From assembly GCA_913057905.1 (NCBI GenBank), contig CAJXPB010000010.1, positions 1 through 64,000 on the forward strand: a stretch of 64,000 nucleotides of DNA, read 5' to 3'. The position numbers and the translations under genes are program-made. Shown here piece after piece: positions 34,244 to 43,365 of the stretch. Every line of letters starts with the position of its first letter. Within the stretch, counting starts at the first letter, position 1. A model generated the notes under the pieces. The model was not told the DNA's origin, searched no databases, and was given only the letters and a program-made list of their open reading frames with translations. Source of the DNA: an uncultured Pseudomonadota bacterium. Lineage in GTDB: Bacteria; Myxococcota_A; Bradymonadia; Bradymonadales; Bradymonadaceae.

Positions 34244-35721
34244 AGATCGACCCCGATGTCGACGAGGTCGTCGCGGATCTGCGTCGACTCCTCGAGCAGA
34301 CCGACGGCGTCTGCATCGCCTGGAGTGGCGGGCTCGACTCGTCGGTCCTGGTCGACCTGGCGCTCCGAGCCCGACGAACATCGTCCCGGCCCGGCGAACT
34401 CGATCTGGCGGCCATCCACGTCGACCACGGGCTACGGGAGGATTCATCTCGCGTCGCCCGGTTTTGCACACGTCGAGGACGCCAACTCGACCTCCCGTGC
34501 ATCCGGACCGAGGTACGTGTGCCCGCCGAGCGGTCCACCCAGGCCGCCGCGCGCACGGCGCGATACGCGGCGCTCGCCACCCACGCTCGGCGCGTCGGGA
34601 TGGGTGCGGTCTGGACTGCCCACCATGCCAACGACGCCCTGGAGACCGCCCTTTTGAGCTGGACTCAGGGGACCGGCGCCGGGGGACTGGCCAGCCTTGC
34701 GCCGAATGCGGCGGCCACATCCGGGGCTCCGGTCGCCGGGTGGGGGGATCTTGGTCTGGAGAGACCCTTGTCGAACCTCTCGAAGCATTGGATTCGGCGG
34801 TATGCTCGCGACAACGACGTCGAATACCGCGAAGACCCCTCGAACACCTCGGACGACTATCTGCGAAATCGACTTCGTCGCGGCAGCGCGGATCAGCTCG
34901 AGCGCGAGGCCGGGTCACTCGAGCCACTCCTTCAGACACTCCGGAACCTGGCCGACGACGACCGTGCTCTCCGCGAACAGGCCCGACATCTCGGCGAGCG
35001 CGCACGACTGCCGAGCCAATCGCGAGAGAGTCTGACCTGGAAGACGCAAACATTGCGCGACGCCCCGGCTGCCGTACTCAGCAGGCTCTGTCGCCAAGCC
35101 AGCCGGGAGTTACCCGGGCCCGTCCGGTGGCGCTCGGAGACGATGGATGCCCTGGTCGCCTGCCTGAACCCCGACTCCCGGGATGTCGAACCGCCGATGA
35201 CATTGACGCTCCAGGGCGCAACGGTCCACATCGGCCCCGAACATCTAACCCTCGAGTTGGAACGCGGCCGGGGTGATGCCGCACGGCGCGGGCGGCGTGC
35301 CGAACCCATTACAGTCGAACTCGGCTCCAACCCGACCGGTCGCGTTCGATGGTTCGACGCGACCCTGAGCTGGCGGATCTTCGAGCGCAGCGGAGACGAC
35401 CGCATCCCCGAGGCCGACGACATCGTCTGGTTCGACCGACAGCAGCTTCCGGAGCGGCTTACGCTGAGAGGCCCTCGCCGCGGCGAGACCTTTCGGCCGT
35501 TCGGCTTCGATGCCGACAGCCCGGTTCGCGATGTACTCCGTGCGGCCGAGATTCCGGAAGCCGACCGCTGGCGAGCCCCCTGTCTGGCGGCGTCCGGCGA
35601 CGACGAACTGCTGTGGATCTGCGGCATGCGACGTTCCGCGGCCGCTCCCGTCTCTTCGGAAACCGATGTGATTGCCGAATGGCAAATCAGAGGGAATGAG
35701 TCGGGCGAGTCGCCCCGTTGA
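34240..35721 (+). CDS. tilS: tRNA(Ile)-lysidine synthase
   Basis: The 493-residue protein begins with the ATP-binding PP-loop SGGLDSS (about 29-35), followed by IHVDHGLRE, TAHHANDALETALL and REDPSNTSDDYLRNRLR, all typical of TilS. The central helical region (about 215-300) and the C-terminal RNA-binding domain (about 395-475, LTLRGPRRGETFRPFGF) are present. The enzyme changes C34 of tRNA-Ile(CAU) to lysidine so that it reads AUA. GTG 34240 overlaps the upstream stop. In many genomes tilS precedes ftsH, as here. Confidence 0.92.
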   Translation: MKIDPDVDEVVADLRRLLEQTDGVCIAWSGGLDSSVLVDLALRARRTSSRPGELDLAAIHVDHGLREDSSRVARFCTRRGRQLDLPCIRTEVRVPAERSTQAAARTARYAALATHARRVGMGAVWTAHHANDALETALLSWTQGTGAGGLASLAPNAAATSGAPVAGWGDLGLERPLSNLSKHWIRRYARDNDVEYREDPSNTSDDYLRNRLRRGSADQLEREAGSLEPLLQTLRNLADDDRALREQARHLGERARLPSQSRESLTWKTQTLRDAPAAVLSRLCRQASRELPGPVRWRSETMDALVACLNPDSRDVEPPMTLTLQGATVHIGPEHLTLELERGRGDAARRGRRAEPITVELGSNPTGRVRWFDATLSWRIFERSGDDRIPEADDIVWFDRQQLPERLTLRGPRRGETFRPFGFDADSPVRDVLRAAEIPEADRWRAPCLAASGDDELLWICGMRRSAAAPVSSETDVIAEWQIRGNESGESPR

Positions 35722-35747
35722 ACTGCGTGAGCCCGTAGTGTTATAGA
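35718..35747 (+). promoter_or_regulatory. Candidate sigma-70 promoter for ftsH
   Basis: TTGAAC (35718-35723) and TATAGA (35742-35747) are spaced by 18 bp, about 50 bp before the GTG start. Both boxes are fair matches to consensus. It would allow ftsH to be transcribed apart from tilS. Confidence 0.45.
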
Positions 35748-35796
35748 GTCGCTGCTTCGGGCCAATCTGCCTGCTCTCCGAGCTCCGAGGACACCC

Positions 35797-37791
35797 GTGT
35801 TCAAAAACGTACCGCTTCGAGCCTGGCTCTTCTGGGCCGTGCTCATCGTACTGGGGATCGTCGTCTTCAATACGTTCAACGACGGCTCCACCGACCCCTC
35901 CGCTGTTCAGTTCAGCGAGTTCCGACAGGCCGCACGTGAGGGCCATGTCGCCAGCGTTGAAGTCAAGGACCTGGAGGTCACGGGAACGTTCAAAGAGGAG
36001 TACGCCCGAAAGAACCGCGACGGGCGCCAGGAGTTTTCGACCACCGGGCCCGTCGGCGAAGATCTGCAGGACGTGCTGATGAGCCACGGCACGGAGTTCA
36101 CCTTCAAGAAGGCCGAGGAGAGCGGGCTCTGGCAGCAGATCCTGGTGACATCGATCCCGTTGCTGTTGCTCGTGGGCGTCTTGATTTTCGTGATGCGCCG
36201 GTTTCAGGGAGGAGGCGGCGGCCGCGCGATGACCTTCGGCAAGTCGACGGCGACGATGCTCAACGAGTCGGGGAACACCGTCACCTTCAACGACATCGCC
36301 GGCATCGACGAAGCCAAAGAAGAGCTGCAGGAAATCGTCGAGTTTCTGAAGAACCCGAAGAAGTTCACACGACTGGGGGGCCGGATTCCCAAGGGCGTCA
36401 TTCTGATGGGTCGGCCCGGCACCGGGAAGACCCTGCTGGCGCGGGGCGTCGCCGGCGAGGCCGGGGTCCCGTTCTTCTCGATCTCGGGATCCGATTTCGT
36501 CGAGATGTTCGTCGGTGTCGGTGCCTCCCGGGTTCGGGATCTCTTCGAGCAGGCCAAAAAGAAGGCCCCCTGCATCGTCTTTATCGACGAAATCGACGCC
36601 GTCGGCCGCAATCGCGGCGGCGGCGCGGCCGGCGGAAACGACGAGCGCGAACAGACCCTCAACCAACTGCTCGTCGAGATGGATGGATTCGAGGCGAACG
36701 AGGGGGTGGTGCTGATCGCGGCCACCAACCGCCCCGACGTACTCGACCCTGCCCTGATGCGGCCCGGGCGGTTTGACCGACGGATCATGGTGCCTCCACC
36801 GGACGTCCGGGGCCGACGAGAAATCCTGAAGATCCACACCCGAAAGACGCCGGTGGCACCGGATGTCAACCTGGAGCACATCGCCAGAGGCACGCCCGGG
36901 TTCTCGGGCGCCGACCTAGAGAACCTCGTCAATGAGGCCGCCTTGCTCGCCGCTCGACGCGACAAAGAGCGTGTCGAAAACGAGGACTTCGAAGCCGCCA
37001 AGGACAAAGTCCTGATGGGCGTCGAACGCAAGAGCGCGGTCGTCAACGAGGATGAACGCAGGGTCACCGCCTATCACGAGGCGGGCCACGCGCTCGTGGC
37101 TCTTCTGCAGGATGGCACCGATCCGGTCCACAAGATCACCATCATTCCGCGCGGTCGAGCCATGGGAGTCACCCAGCAACTCCCGGAGGACGACCGCAAC
37201 AACATGTCGCGCACCTACGTCGAACGACGCATCTCAGTCATGATGGGCGGCCGCGCCGCCGAAGAGGTTGCCTTCGACGAGATCACCACCGGCGCGGGCA
37301 ACGACATCGACGTCGCGACCGACATGGCCCGAAAGATGGTCACACAGTGGGGGATGAGCGACCGCGTCGGGCCGCTATCCTACAGCGCCGATGGGAATCC
37401 GACTCCGTTTGCCGGCCAAAGGCAACAGGGTGGCTCGAAACCCGGTCCCTTCAGCGAATCGGTCTCCAGAGAGATCGACTCCGAGGTCAAACGGATCGTG
37501 ACGGAACAATACGAGCGAGCCGGCCAGATTCTGGCAAACAACTACGCGTTGCTCGAACGGCTCGCCGAGGCCCTTCTGGAATTCGAAGCCCTGGACCGCA
37601 AAGAGATCGAGGTTCTCATGGAGAGCGAATCCCTGGAGGAGGTGCGCGAATATCGTCGCCGACAGGATCAGCAACGCGAGCAGTCCGACGAGGACCGCGT
37701 CCCCAAGACCGAATATGACTCGAAACTCGACGACTCCGACACTCCCGCGTCGCTCGCCGGCACGGGATTGAATCCGTCGCCGAATTCCTGA
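35797..37791 (+). CDS. ftsH: ATP-dependent zinc metalloprotease FtsH
   Basis: The 664-residue protein has two transmembrane helices (about 8-26 and 112-131) around a periplasmic domain. The AAA+ module follows (about 160-400), with Walker [11 protein letters not shown] and the second region of homology [20 protein letters not shown]. The M41 peptidase domain has HEAGH near residue 427. Walker A reads GRPGTGKT where most FtsH have GPPGTGKT. It unfolds and degrades membrane and regulatory proteins at the inner membrane. GTG 35797 has GAGG six bases upstream. folP follows after 31 bp, which is the common ftsH-folP order. Confidence 0.95.
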   Translation: MFKNVPLRAWLFWAVLIVLGIVVFNTFNDGSTDPSAVQFSEFRQAAREGHVASVEVKDLEVTGTFKEEYARKNRDGRQEFSTTGPVGEDLQDVLMSHGTEFTFKKAEESGLWQQILVTSIPLLLLVGVLIFVMRRFQGGGGGRAMTFGKSTATMLNESGNTVTFNDIAGIDEAKEELQEIVEFLKNPKKFTRLGGRIPKGVILMGRPGTGKTLLARGVAGEAGVPFFSISGSDFVEMFVGVGASRVRDLFEQAKKKAPCIVFIDEIDAVGRNRGGGAAGGNDEREQTLNQLLVEMDGFEANEGVVLIAATNRPDVLDPALMRPGRFDRRIMVPPPDVRGRREILKIHTRKTPVAPDVNLEHIARGTPGFSGADLENLVNEAALLAARRDKERVENEDFEAAKDKVLMGVERKSAVVNEDERRVTAYHEAGHALVALLQDGTDPVHKITIIPRGRAMGVTQQLPEDDRNNMSRTYVERRISVMMGGRAAEEVAFDEITTGAGNDIDVATDMARKMVTQWGMSDRVGPLSYSADGNPTPFAGQRQQGGSKPGPFSESVSREIDSEVKRIVTEQYERAGQILANNYALLERLAEALLEFEALDRKEIEVLMESESLEEVREYRRRQDQQREQSDEDRVPKTEYDSKLDDSDTPASLAGTGLNPSPNS

Positions 37792-37822
37792 ACCGACCCT
37801 AAGACGACCGGACCGACGCACC

Positions 37823-38749
37823 ATGGCTCCGATGCCCGACTCGTTCGTATCCGCCGACCCGAGAGCACGACGCCGCCTCGACCCAGTCGAACTCGCCGAA
37901 GGCTCCCCCGGCGGGCCCCTTCGATTCGACGGCCGCTTCCACGTGATGGGCGTCGTCAACGTCACCCCGGACTCGTTCTCCGACGGCGGGGACTTTTTCG
38001 ACCATCGGGCGGCCATCGAACACGCCTCCACCCTGGTCGAACAGGGAGCCGACATCGTTGACATCGGCGGCGAATCGACCCGGCCCGGGGCCGATCCCGT
38101 CTCCCTTCAAGAAGAGATCGAGCGAGTCGTCCCGGTCGTCGAAGCCGTCGCCGATCGCCACGACATCCGAATCTCGATCGACACGACCAAAGCCGAGGTT
38201 GCTCGACGCGCCGTCGACGCCGGGGCCGGTATCGTCAACGACATCAGTGGACTCGGGTTCGACGAGGCGATGGCCGAGACCGTCGCCGACCTCGATGCGG
38301 CGCTGGTCCTGATGCACATCCAGGGCACACCGGAGACGATGCAGGCATCGATCGACTACCAGGACCTCGTCGACGACATCCGGTCATTTTTCGACGAGCG
38401 TATCGAACGCGCCGTTCGCGCCGGCATTGATACCTCGAACATCATCCTCGACCCGGGAATCGGATTCGGAAAGACCGTCGAGCAAAACTACCGGCTGATC
38501 CGCGAGCTCAATGCGTTCTTCGATTTCGATCGCCCGCTGCTTTTGGGTCCGAGCCGCAAGAGCTTCCTCGGGGCCCTTCTGGACAAACCCCCGAAACAAC
38601 GAGACTGGGGGACGGCTGCAGCCGTCGCCTGCGGACTCTTCGCCGGCGCCGACATCGTACGGGTTCACGACGTCGCCGAAATGGTCGATGTCGCACGAAC
38701 CACCGAAGCGATCTGCGGCGGAGTGGAGCAGATACAGGAGGCACCGTGA
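37823..38749 (+). CDS. folP: Dihydropteroate synthase
   Basis: The 308-residue protein shows all conserved loops: GVVNVTPDSFSDGG, DIGGESTRPGA, SIDTTKAEVA, LDPGIGFGKT and LLGPSRKSFLG. It joins p-aminobenzoate to the pterin pyrophosphate in folate synthesis and is the sulfonamide target. An N-terminal extension of about 40 residues precedes the barrel, so the true start may be slightly downstream. It lies between ftsH and cdaA, an order also found in other bacteria. Confidence 0.94.
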   Translation: MAPMPDSFVSADPRARRRLDPVELAEGSPGGPLRFDGRFHVMGVVNVTPDSFSDGGDFFDHRAAIEHASTLVEQGADIVDIGGESTRPGADPVSLQEEIERVVPVVEAVADRHDIRISIDTTKAEVARRAVDAGAGIVNDISGLGFDEAMAETVADLDAALVLMHIQGTPETMQASIDYQDLVDDIRSFFDERIERAVRAGIDTSNIILDPGIGFGKTVEQNYRLIRELNAFFDFDRPLLLGPSRKSFLGALLDKPPKQRDWGTAAAVACGLFAGADIVRVHDVAEMVDVARTTEAICGGVEQIQEAP

Positions 38750-38847
38750 TTTCGCCCCTTGTCATCCCCGCAAAATCCTCCATTCTTTCATACAGTTGAT
38801 ACCCGACCCACAGAGTCCCCCTTCAGACCCACGGTAGAGACGCTCCC

Positions 38848-39741
38848 TTGGACGCCCTACTCGAGATATTCCGCATCCAAGAGTGGTCCGACGCCATCCT
38901 GGTCGTCATGGATCTGGCGATCGTCTACTACGTCATCTACCGGATGCTGCTGCTCATCAAGGGGACGCGTGCCGTCCAGATGATCATCGGGCTGGTGCTG
39001 ATCCTGCTGTTCTATGTCCTCTCGCAGGATGGCTACCTGAACCTGGCGACCACGCACTGGTTCATCGAACGATTCATCGCGAACTTCATCATCATCATCG
39101 TGATCATCTTCCAGCGCGACATTCGGCGAGCGCTGGCGGAGGTCGGCCGCACCTCGCTGCTGTCGGGCACGCGCGCCTTCGAGGAGACCCAGGTCATCGA
39201 AGAGGTGATCAAGGCGAGTATGATGCTGTCGTCGCGCCGGATCGGCGGCCTGATCGCCATCGAACGCGAAGCCGACCTCACCCACTACACTCAGGAGGGG
39301 ATTCAGATCGGCGCGAGTGTCACCAAGGACCTCCTGTTTAGCCTCTTTTTGCCCGAGCATCAGAATCCGCTGCACGACGGCGCCGTCATCATCCAGCAGG
39401 GGCGGGTCTCGACGGCCGGCTGCTTTCTGCCGTTGACGAACAACCCGGCGGTCGAAAAGACACTGGGGACCCGTCACCGAGCCGCGATCGGCCTCTCCGA
39501 AGAGACCGACGCCGCGGTCGTCGTCATCAGCGAAGAGACCGGCACGGTCTCGATCGCATTCGACGGGGAGATGTATCGAGACCTCGACAACACCGAAATG
39601 CGCGATCTTCTCCAGAAGCTCTACAGCGGTCAGCCCTTCACGATCCGTCGCAGCGGATTTCTGGACCGCTTCCGAAATCGCGGGTCCGACAAAAATTCGT
39701 CGAGTTCCTCTAAAGAGACCTCGGAGGTACTCGACGGATGA
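38848..39741 (+). CDS. cdaA: Diadenylate cyclase CdaA (c-di-AMP synthase)
   Basis: The 297-residue protein has three N-terminal transmembrane helices (about 13-95) and a DAC domain (about 110-270). The active-site motifs are HDGAVIIQ and GTRHRAAIGLSEETDA (the DGA and RHR signatures). It makes the second messenger c-di-AMP from two ATP at the membrane. TTG 38848 is the first in-frame start that includes the full first helix. It overlaps the YbbR-domain gene (ATGA), its usual regulator, and glmM follows. Confidence 0.93.
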   Translation: MDALLEIFRIQEWSDAILVVMDLAIVYYVIYRMLLLIKGTRAVQMIIGLVLILLFYVLSQDGYLNLATTHWFIERFIANFIIIIVIIFQRDIRRALAEVGRTSLLSGTRAFEETQVIEEVIKASMMLSSRRIGGLIAIEREADLTHYTQEGIQIGASVTKDLLFSLFLPEHQNPLHDGAVIIQQGRVSTAGCFLPLTNNPAVEKTLGTRHRAAIGLSEETDAAVVVISEETGTVSIAFDGEMYRDLDNTEMRDLLQKLYSGQPFTIRRSGFLDRFRNRGSDKNSSSSSKETSEVLDG

Positions 39742-40733
39742 GCGACGAGGAGCCGGACACCACGCTGGGTAAGATCCGCCAGCTCGCCTACAACGTCTTC
39801 GTACGCAACGGACACTTGAAGGCGATCGCCCTGTTGTTGACCGTCGCCCTGTACCTGTGGGTCGGCGAAGACCGAGAGACCCAGATGATCGCCGCCGCCC
39901 CCGTGCGATTCTCGATCCCCGAGAATCTGATCCTGACCCAGCCGAATATCGACCGCGTCAAACTGACACTGCGGGGCCGATGGTCGTCGCTAAATCAGTT
40001 CGACCAAAAGGACCTCGACCCCGTCACCGTTCAGATTTCGCCGGACGACGATGGACAGGTGGTGCCGATTACCCCCGACGCCGTCAAACTCCCACCGGGG
40101 GTGCGAACGGTTTCGATCGACCCGAGTGCCGTGCGCGTCGAACTGGAGGAGCGCGTCGAAAAGACCGTGAAGCTGTCTCCGCGCGTGGTCGGCCGCACTC
40201 GACCCGGATATGTCATTCAGGGCGTCGAAGTGAACCCGTCGGAACTGACGGTCAACGGCCCCAAAAGCGTCATCGATCCGCTCCAGTCGGTTCCGACCGA
40301 ACGGCTCGATGTAACCGGTCGAGCACGCTCGTTTCAGAAGCAAGTTCAGTTGCGGCCGGAGAGTTCTCAGATCAGTTATGACCTGTCCAATCCCGTGACC
40401 GTGTCGGTCGAGATCGCCGCAGAGCAAGCCCAGCGGACCTTCGAAGGGCTGACCGTTCGACCGGTCAACACCTCCTACGACACGAACGTCGAGCCGGCGA
40501 CCCTCGACGTGACCATCCGCGGGCCGGCCGCCACCGTCGAGAACCTGGATGCCGACCAGGTCTACGCCGTCATCGATCTCGCGGCGGAGGACGGCCAGGA
40601 GCCGGGAACCTTCGAAAAGAAACCCACGTTGCGCAATATCCCCGACACCATCGAGATCGTCCGCATGCAGCCGGAGCATTTCCTGGTCACGACACGGCCC
40701 GGGGACGACGGTACTGGGGATTCGACCGATTAG
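39738..40733 (+). CDS. cdaR: YbbR-domain regulator of CdaA
   Basis: The 331-residue protein has one N-terminal transmembrane helix (about 28-46, HLKAIALLLTVALYLWVG) followed by YbbR-like repeats in the periplasm, each a small beta-domain. One example is VELEERVEKTVKLSPRVVG, with RPGYVIQGVEVNPSELTVNG after it. In other bacteria CdaR controls CdaA activity by direct contact. It is translationally coupled to cdaA and lies 21 bp before glmM. Confidence 0.85.
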   Translation: MSDEEPDTTLGKIRQLAYNVFVRNGHLKAIALLLTVALYLWVGEDRETQMIAAAPVRFSIPENLILTQPNIDRVKLTLRGRWSSLNQFDQKDLDPVTVQISPDDDGQVVPITPDAVKLPPGVRTVSIDPSAVRVELEERVEKTVKLSPRVVGRTRPGYVIQGVEVNPSELTVNGPKSVIDPLQSVPTERLDVTGRARSFQKQVQLRPESSQISYDLSNPVTVSVEIAAEQAQRTFEGLTVRPVNTSYDTNVEPATLDVTIRGPAATVENLDADQVYAVIDLAAEDGQEPGTFEKKPTLRNIPDTIEIVRMQPEHFLVTTRPGDDGTGDSTD

Positions 40734-40754
40734 TCCTTCACCCCATCGACAGCC

Positions 40755-42134
40755 ATGACCGAACGTCGACTCTTCGGCACCGACGGGATCCGCGGTGTCG
40801 CCAATGAATATCCGATGACCCCCGACGTGGTAGTCCGGCTGGGTCAGGCCATCGCCCACTATTTCTCCGAGCATCCCCCGGACAACGGCAGCGAACACCG
40901 AACCCGTATATTGATCGGGAAGGATACGCGCCTGTCGGGCTACATGTTCGAGTCAGGCCTCGCCAGCGGGATCACGAGCATGGGAGCCAACGTCCAGCTC
41001 GTCGGCCCGCTTCCGACCCCGGCGATCTCGTCGTTGACCACGGGCATGCGCGCCGACGCCGGGATTGTCATCTCGGCGAGCCACAACCCCTACAAGGACA
41101 ACGGGATCAAGATCTTTGGCCGCGACGGCTACAAGCTCCCCGACTCCGAAGAGGCCCAGATCGAGGAGTACGTCTTCGAAGACCGGCCGCCCCGCCCCGA
41201 CTCCGAGCACATCGGCAAAGCGACCCGGATCGACGACGCCGCCGGCCGCTACATCGTTTTTTTGAAGAACACGTTTCCCCGTGATTTGGCCCTCGACGGC
41301 CTCCGTGTGGTCGTCGATTGCGCCAACGGGGCGGCTTACAAGGTGGCTCCGGCGGTCCTGTCGGAGCTGGGAGCCGAGGTCTTTACGATCGGCACCAACC
41401 CCGATGGCACCAATATCAATCACGAATGTGGGTCGACCCACACGAAACGGGCCTCGGAGCGGGTCCGCGAGACGCGCGCCGACCTGGGGATTACCCTCGA
41501 CGGCGACGCGGACCGGGTCATCCTTCTCGACGAGGACGGCGAGGTCATCGACGGCGACAAGATTCTCGCCCTCTGCGCCCTGCATCTCAAAGAGAGGGGC
41601 GCCCTCGCCGAGGATACGCTGGTGGCGACGGTCATGAGCAACATCGCCCTGGACCGGGCACTCGAGGACCACGGGATCGACGTCGTTCGCACGCAAGTCG
41701 GCGACCGGTACGTCGTCGAGACGATGCGCGAGCACGGCTACAACCTCGGCGGCGAACAGTCGGGGCACCTCATATTCAACGACCATACCACGACCGGCGA
41801 CGGCATGATCGCAGCCCTCCAGGTCCTTGCGATCATGAAACGACGCGAAAAACCTCTCAGCGAACTCGCCGACGTACTCGAGCCGTTCCCGCAGACGCTC
41901 GTGAATGTCACGGTCAGCTCGAAGCCGCCCCTGGAAGAACTCGAGGACTTCCAGGAGGCCGTCGACGACGTCGAGCAACAACTCGGGCGCGAAGGGCGCG
42001 TACTCGTTCGTTACTCGGGCACCGAGCCCGTCGCACGGGTGATGGTCGAGGGGCCGGACCCCGACATCGTCCGCGGCCACGCCGAGTTGCTCGCCGATAC
42101 GCTGCGCGATGCAATCGGTGGCACCCCCTCCTAG
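40755..42134 (+). CDS. glmM: Phosphoglucosamine mutase
   Basis: The 459-residue protein carries the full set of motifs: FGTDGIRGVAN at the start, the phosphoserine loop ISASHNPYKDNG, the magnesium loop DGDADR, GGEQSGH for sugar recognition, and the phosphate-binding VRYSGTEP. It converts glucosamine-6-P to glucosamine-1-P for UDP-GlcNAc and peptidoglycan. The cdaA-cdaR-glmM operon is conserved in Gram-positive bacteria, where CdaA and GlmM interact. Confidence 0.95.
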   Translation: MTERRLFGTDGIRGVANEYPMTPDVVVRLGQAIAHYFSEHPPDNGSEHRTRILIGKDTRLSGYMFESGLASGITSMGANVQLVGPLPTPAISSLTTGMRADAGIVISASHNPYKDNGIKIFGRDGYKLPDSEEAQIEEYVFEDRPPRPDSEHIGKATRIDDAAGRYIVFLKNTFPRDLALDGLRVVVDCANGAAYKVAPAVLSELGAEVFTIGTNPDGTNINHECGSTHTKRASERVRETRADLGITLDGDADRVILLDEDGEVIDGDKILALCALHLKERGALAEDTLVATVMSNIALDRALEDHGIDVVRTQVGDRYVVETMREHGYNLGGEQSGHLIFNDHTTTGDGMIAALQVLAIMKRREKPLSELADVLEPFPQTLVNVTVSSKPPLEELEDFQEAVDDVEQQLGREGRVLVRYSGTEPVARVMVEGPDPDIVRGHAELLADTLRDAIGGTPS

Positions 42135-42161
42135 GTGGCCGCCGCGCACAGGGGCGTCGCG

Positions 42162-42187
42162 TTGTCAATCTGACGGGGATGTATAAC
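42162..42187 (+). promoter_or_regulatory. Candidate promoter upstream of pdxJ
   Basis: TATAAC (42182-42187) is a good -10 box. TTGTCA (42162-42167) is a good -35, but the spacing of 14 bp is short. It lies about 50 bp before the pdxJ start. Confidence 0.3.
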
Positions 42188-42239
42188 CTCGAAGGTGAGC
42201 AACAGTCGCACCCGCCACTCCAATCGAGGCTGACCCGCA

Positions 42240-43013
42240 ATGAAACGACCGAAACTGGGTGTCAATGTCGACCACGTCGCAACCGTCCGTCAGGCCCGCG
42301 GCGAACACTATCCCGATCCGGTCCACGCGGCCGTGCTGGCCGAGTCGGCCGGCGCCGACCAGATCACGGTGCATCTGCGCCAGGACCGCCGCCACATCCA
42401 AGACCGCGATGTGCGAGTGCTCAGAGAGACCGTCGGCACCCGGCTGAATCTGGAGATGGGGGCCACCGAGGAGATGGTCGACATCGCCACCGAGATCCAA
42501 CCCGACATGGTCACTCTGGTGCCCGAGCGGCGCGAGGAGCGTACGACCGAAGGCGGACTCGACGCCGTTCGACGAGCCGATGAACTCGCACCGGTGGTCG
42601 ACGCTCTCCAGGACGCCGGCTGCTGGGTCAGCTTCTTTATCGACCCCTCGGCCGCCCAGATCCGTGCGGCCTCCGAGTCAGACGCCGAACTGGTCGAATT
42701 GCATACCGGAGATTTCTGCGATGCGAGTGCGGCCTTTCACAATCGCTCCGACACCCAGTCGTCTCGACAGGCCGAGTACGACCGGCTCGTCGAAGCAGCA
42801 ACCCTGGCCGACGGATATGACCTCCATGTGGCAGCCGGACACGGCCTGAATCTGGAGAATATCGCGCCGGTGGCGGCCATCCCCGAGATCGAAGAATTCA
42901 ACATCGGTCACAGTATCGTCTCGCGATCCGTCTTCGTCGGCTTCAAGGAGGCGGTCCGCGAGATGAAAGAGGCCATACTCGAGTCCCGGGAGCACGGTTT
43001 TGACCAGGTCTGA
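42240..43013 (+). CDS. pdxJ: Pyridoxine 5'-phosphate synthase
   Basis: The 257-residue protein matches PdxJ over its whole length: [76 protein letters not shown] and [12 protein letters not shown]. It condenses aminoacetone phosphate and deoxyxylulose phosphate in vitamin B6 synthesis. It overlaps the AcpS-like gene by 14 nt. The order pdxJ, acpS, nnr is a common one. Confidence 0.94.
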   Translation: MKRPKLGVNVDHVATVRQARGEHYPDPVHAAVLAESAGADQITVHLRQDRRHIQDRDVRVLRETVGTRLNLEMGATEEMVDIATEIQPDMVTLVPERREERTTEGGLDAVRRADELAPVVDALQDAGCWVSFFIDPSAAQIRAASESDAELVELHTGDFCDASAAFHNRSDTQSSRQAEYDRLVEAATLADGYDLHVAAGHGLNLENIAPVAAIPEIEEFNIGHSIVSRSVFVGFKEAVREMKEAILESREHGFDQV

Positions 43014-43350
43014 GACTCTCCTGACCCGCGCCGTCGATCCGGCCGAGTGGGACCGGCCGGACTGGCTGACCCGGCGCGAACGCGACGAATGCGCCGGCCC
43101 GCGTCGCCGAGAGAAGGTTGCCGCGCGAGCCGCTGCCAAATCGCTGCTGATGGAGTCTCTGGGCCTGGATGCCGACTCGGCCGTCCCCACCGACATCGAA
43201 TGGGTCGCCGGCGACCGAGGTCGGCCGGTACCGCAGTACAGCGGCCAGCTCGAGGAGCTGCTGGGCGACCAGACCCCGGTTGTAAGCGTCTCCTGGAGCC
43301 ATACCGACGAACTCGTCACGTTGATGATCGCCCGAATGTCCCGTCCCTGA
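43000..43350 (+). CDS. Divergent AcpS-like (phosphopantetheinyl transferase superfamily) protein
   Basis: This 116-residue product sits exactly where acpS is expected between pdxJ and nnr. It keeps the general pattern: an Arg-rich [19 protein letters not shown], then [15 protein letters not shown], then [18 protein letters not shown]. However, the N-terminal metal-binding GxD segment is not recognisable, and the catalytic Glu in AAKEA is Ser here. TTG 43000 with GGGAG upstream overlaps pdxJ. It may be a much-altered holo-ACP synthase or an inactive relative. Position supports the family more than sequence does. Confidence 0.55.
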   Translation: MTRSETLLTRAVDPAEWDRPDWLTRRERDECAGPRRREKVAARAAAKSLLMESLGLDADSAVPTDIEWVAGDRGRPVPQYSGQLEELLGDQTPVVSVSWSHTDELVTLMIARMSRP

Positions 43351-43365
43351 TACCCTGCAGCTGCG

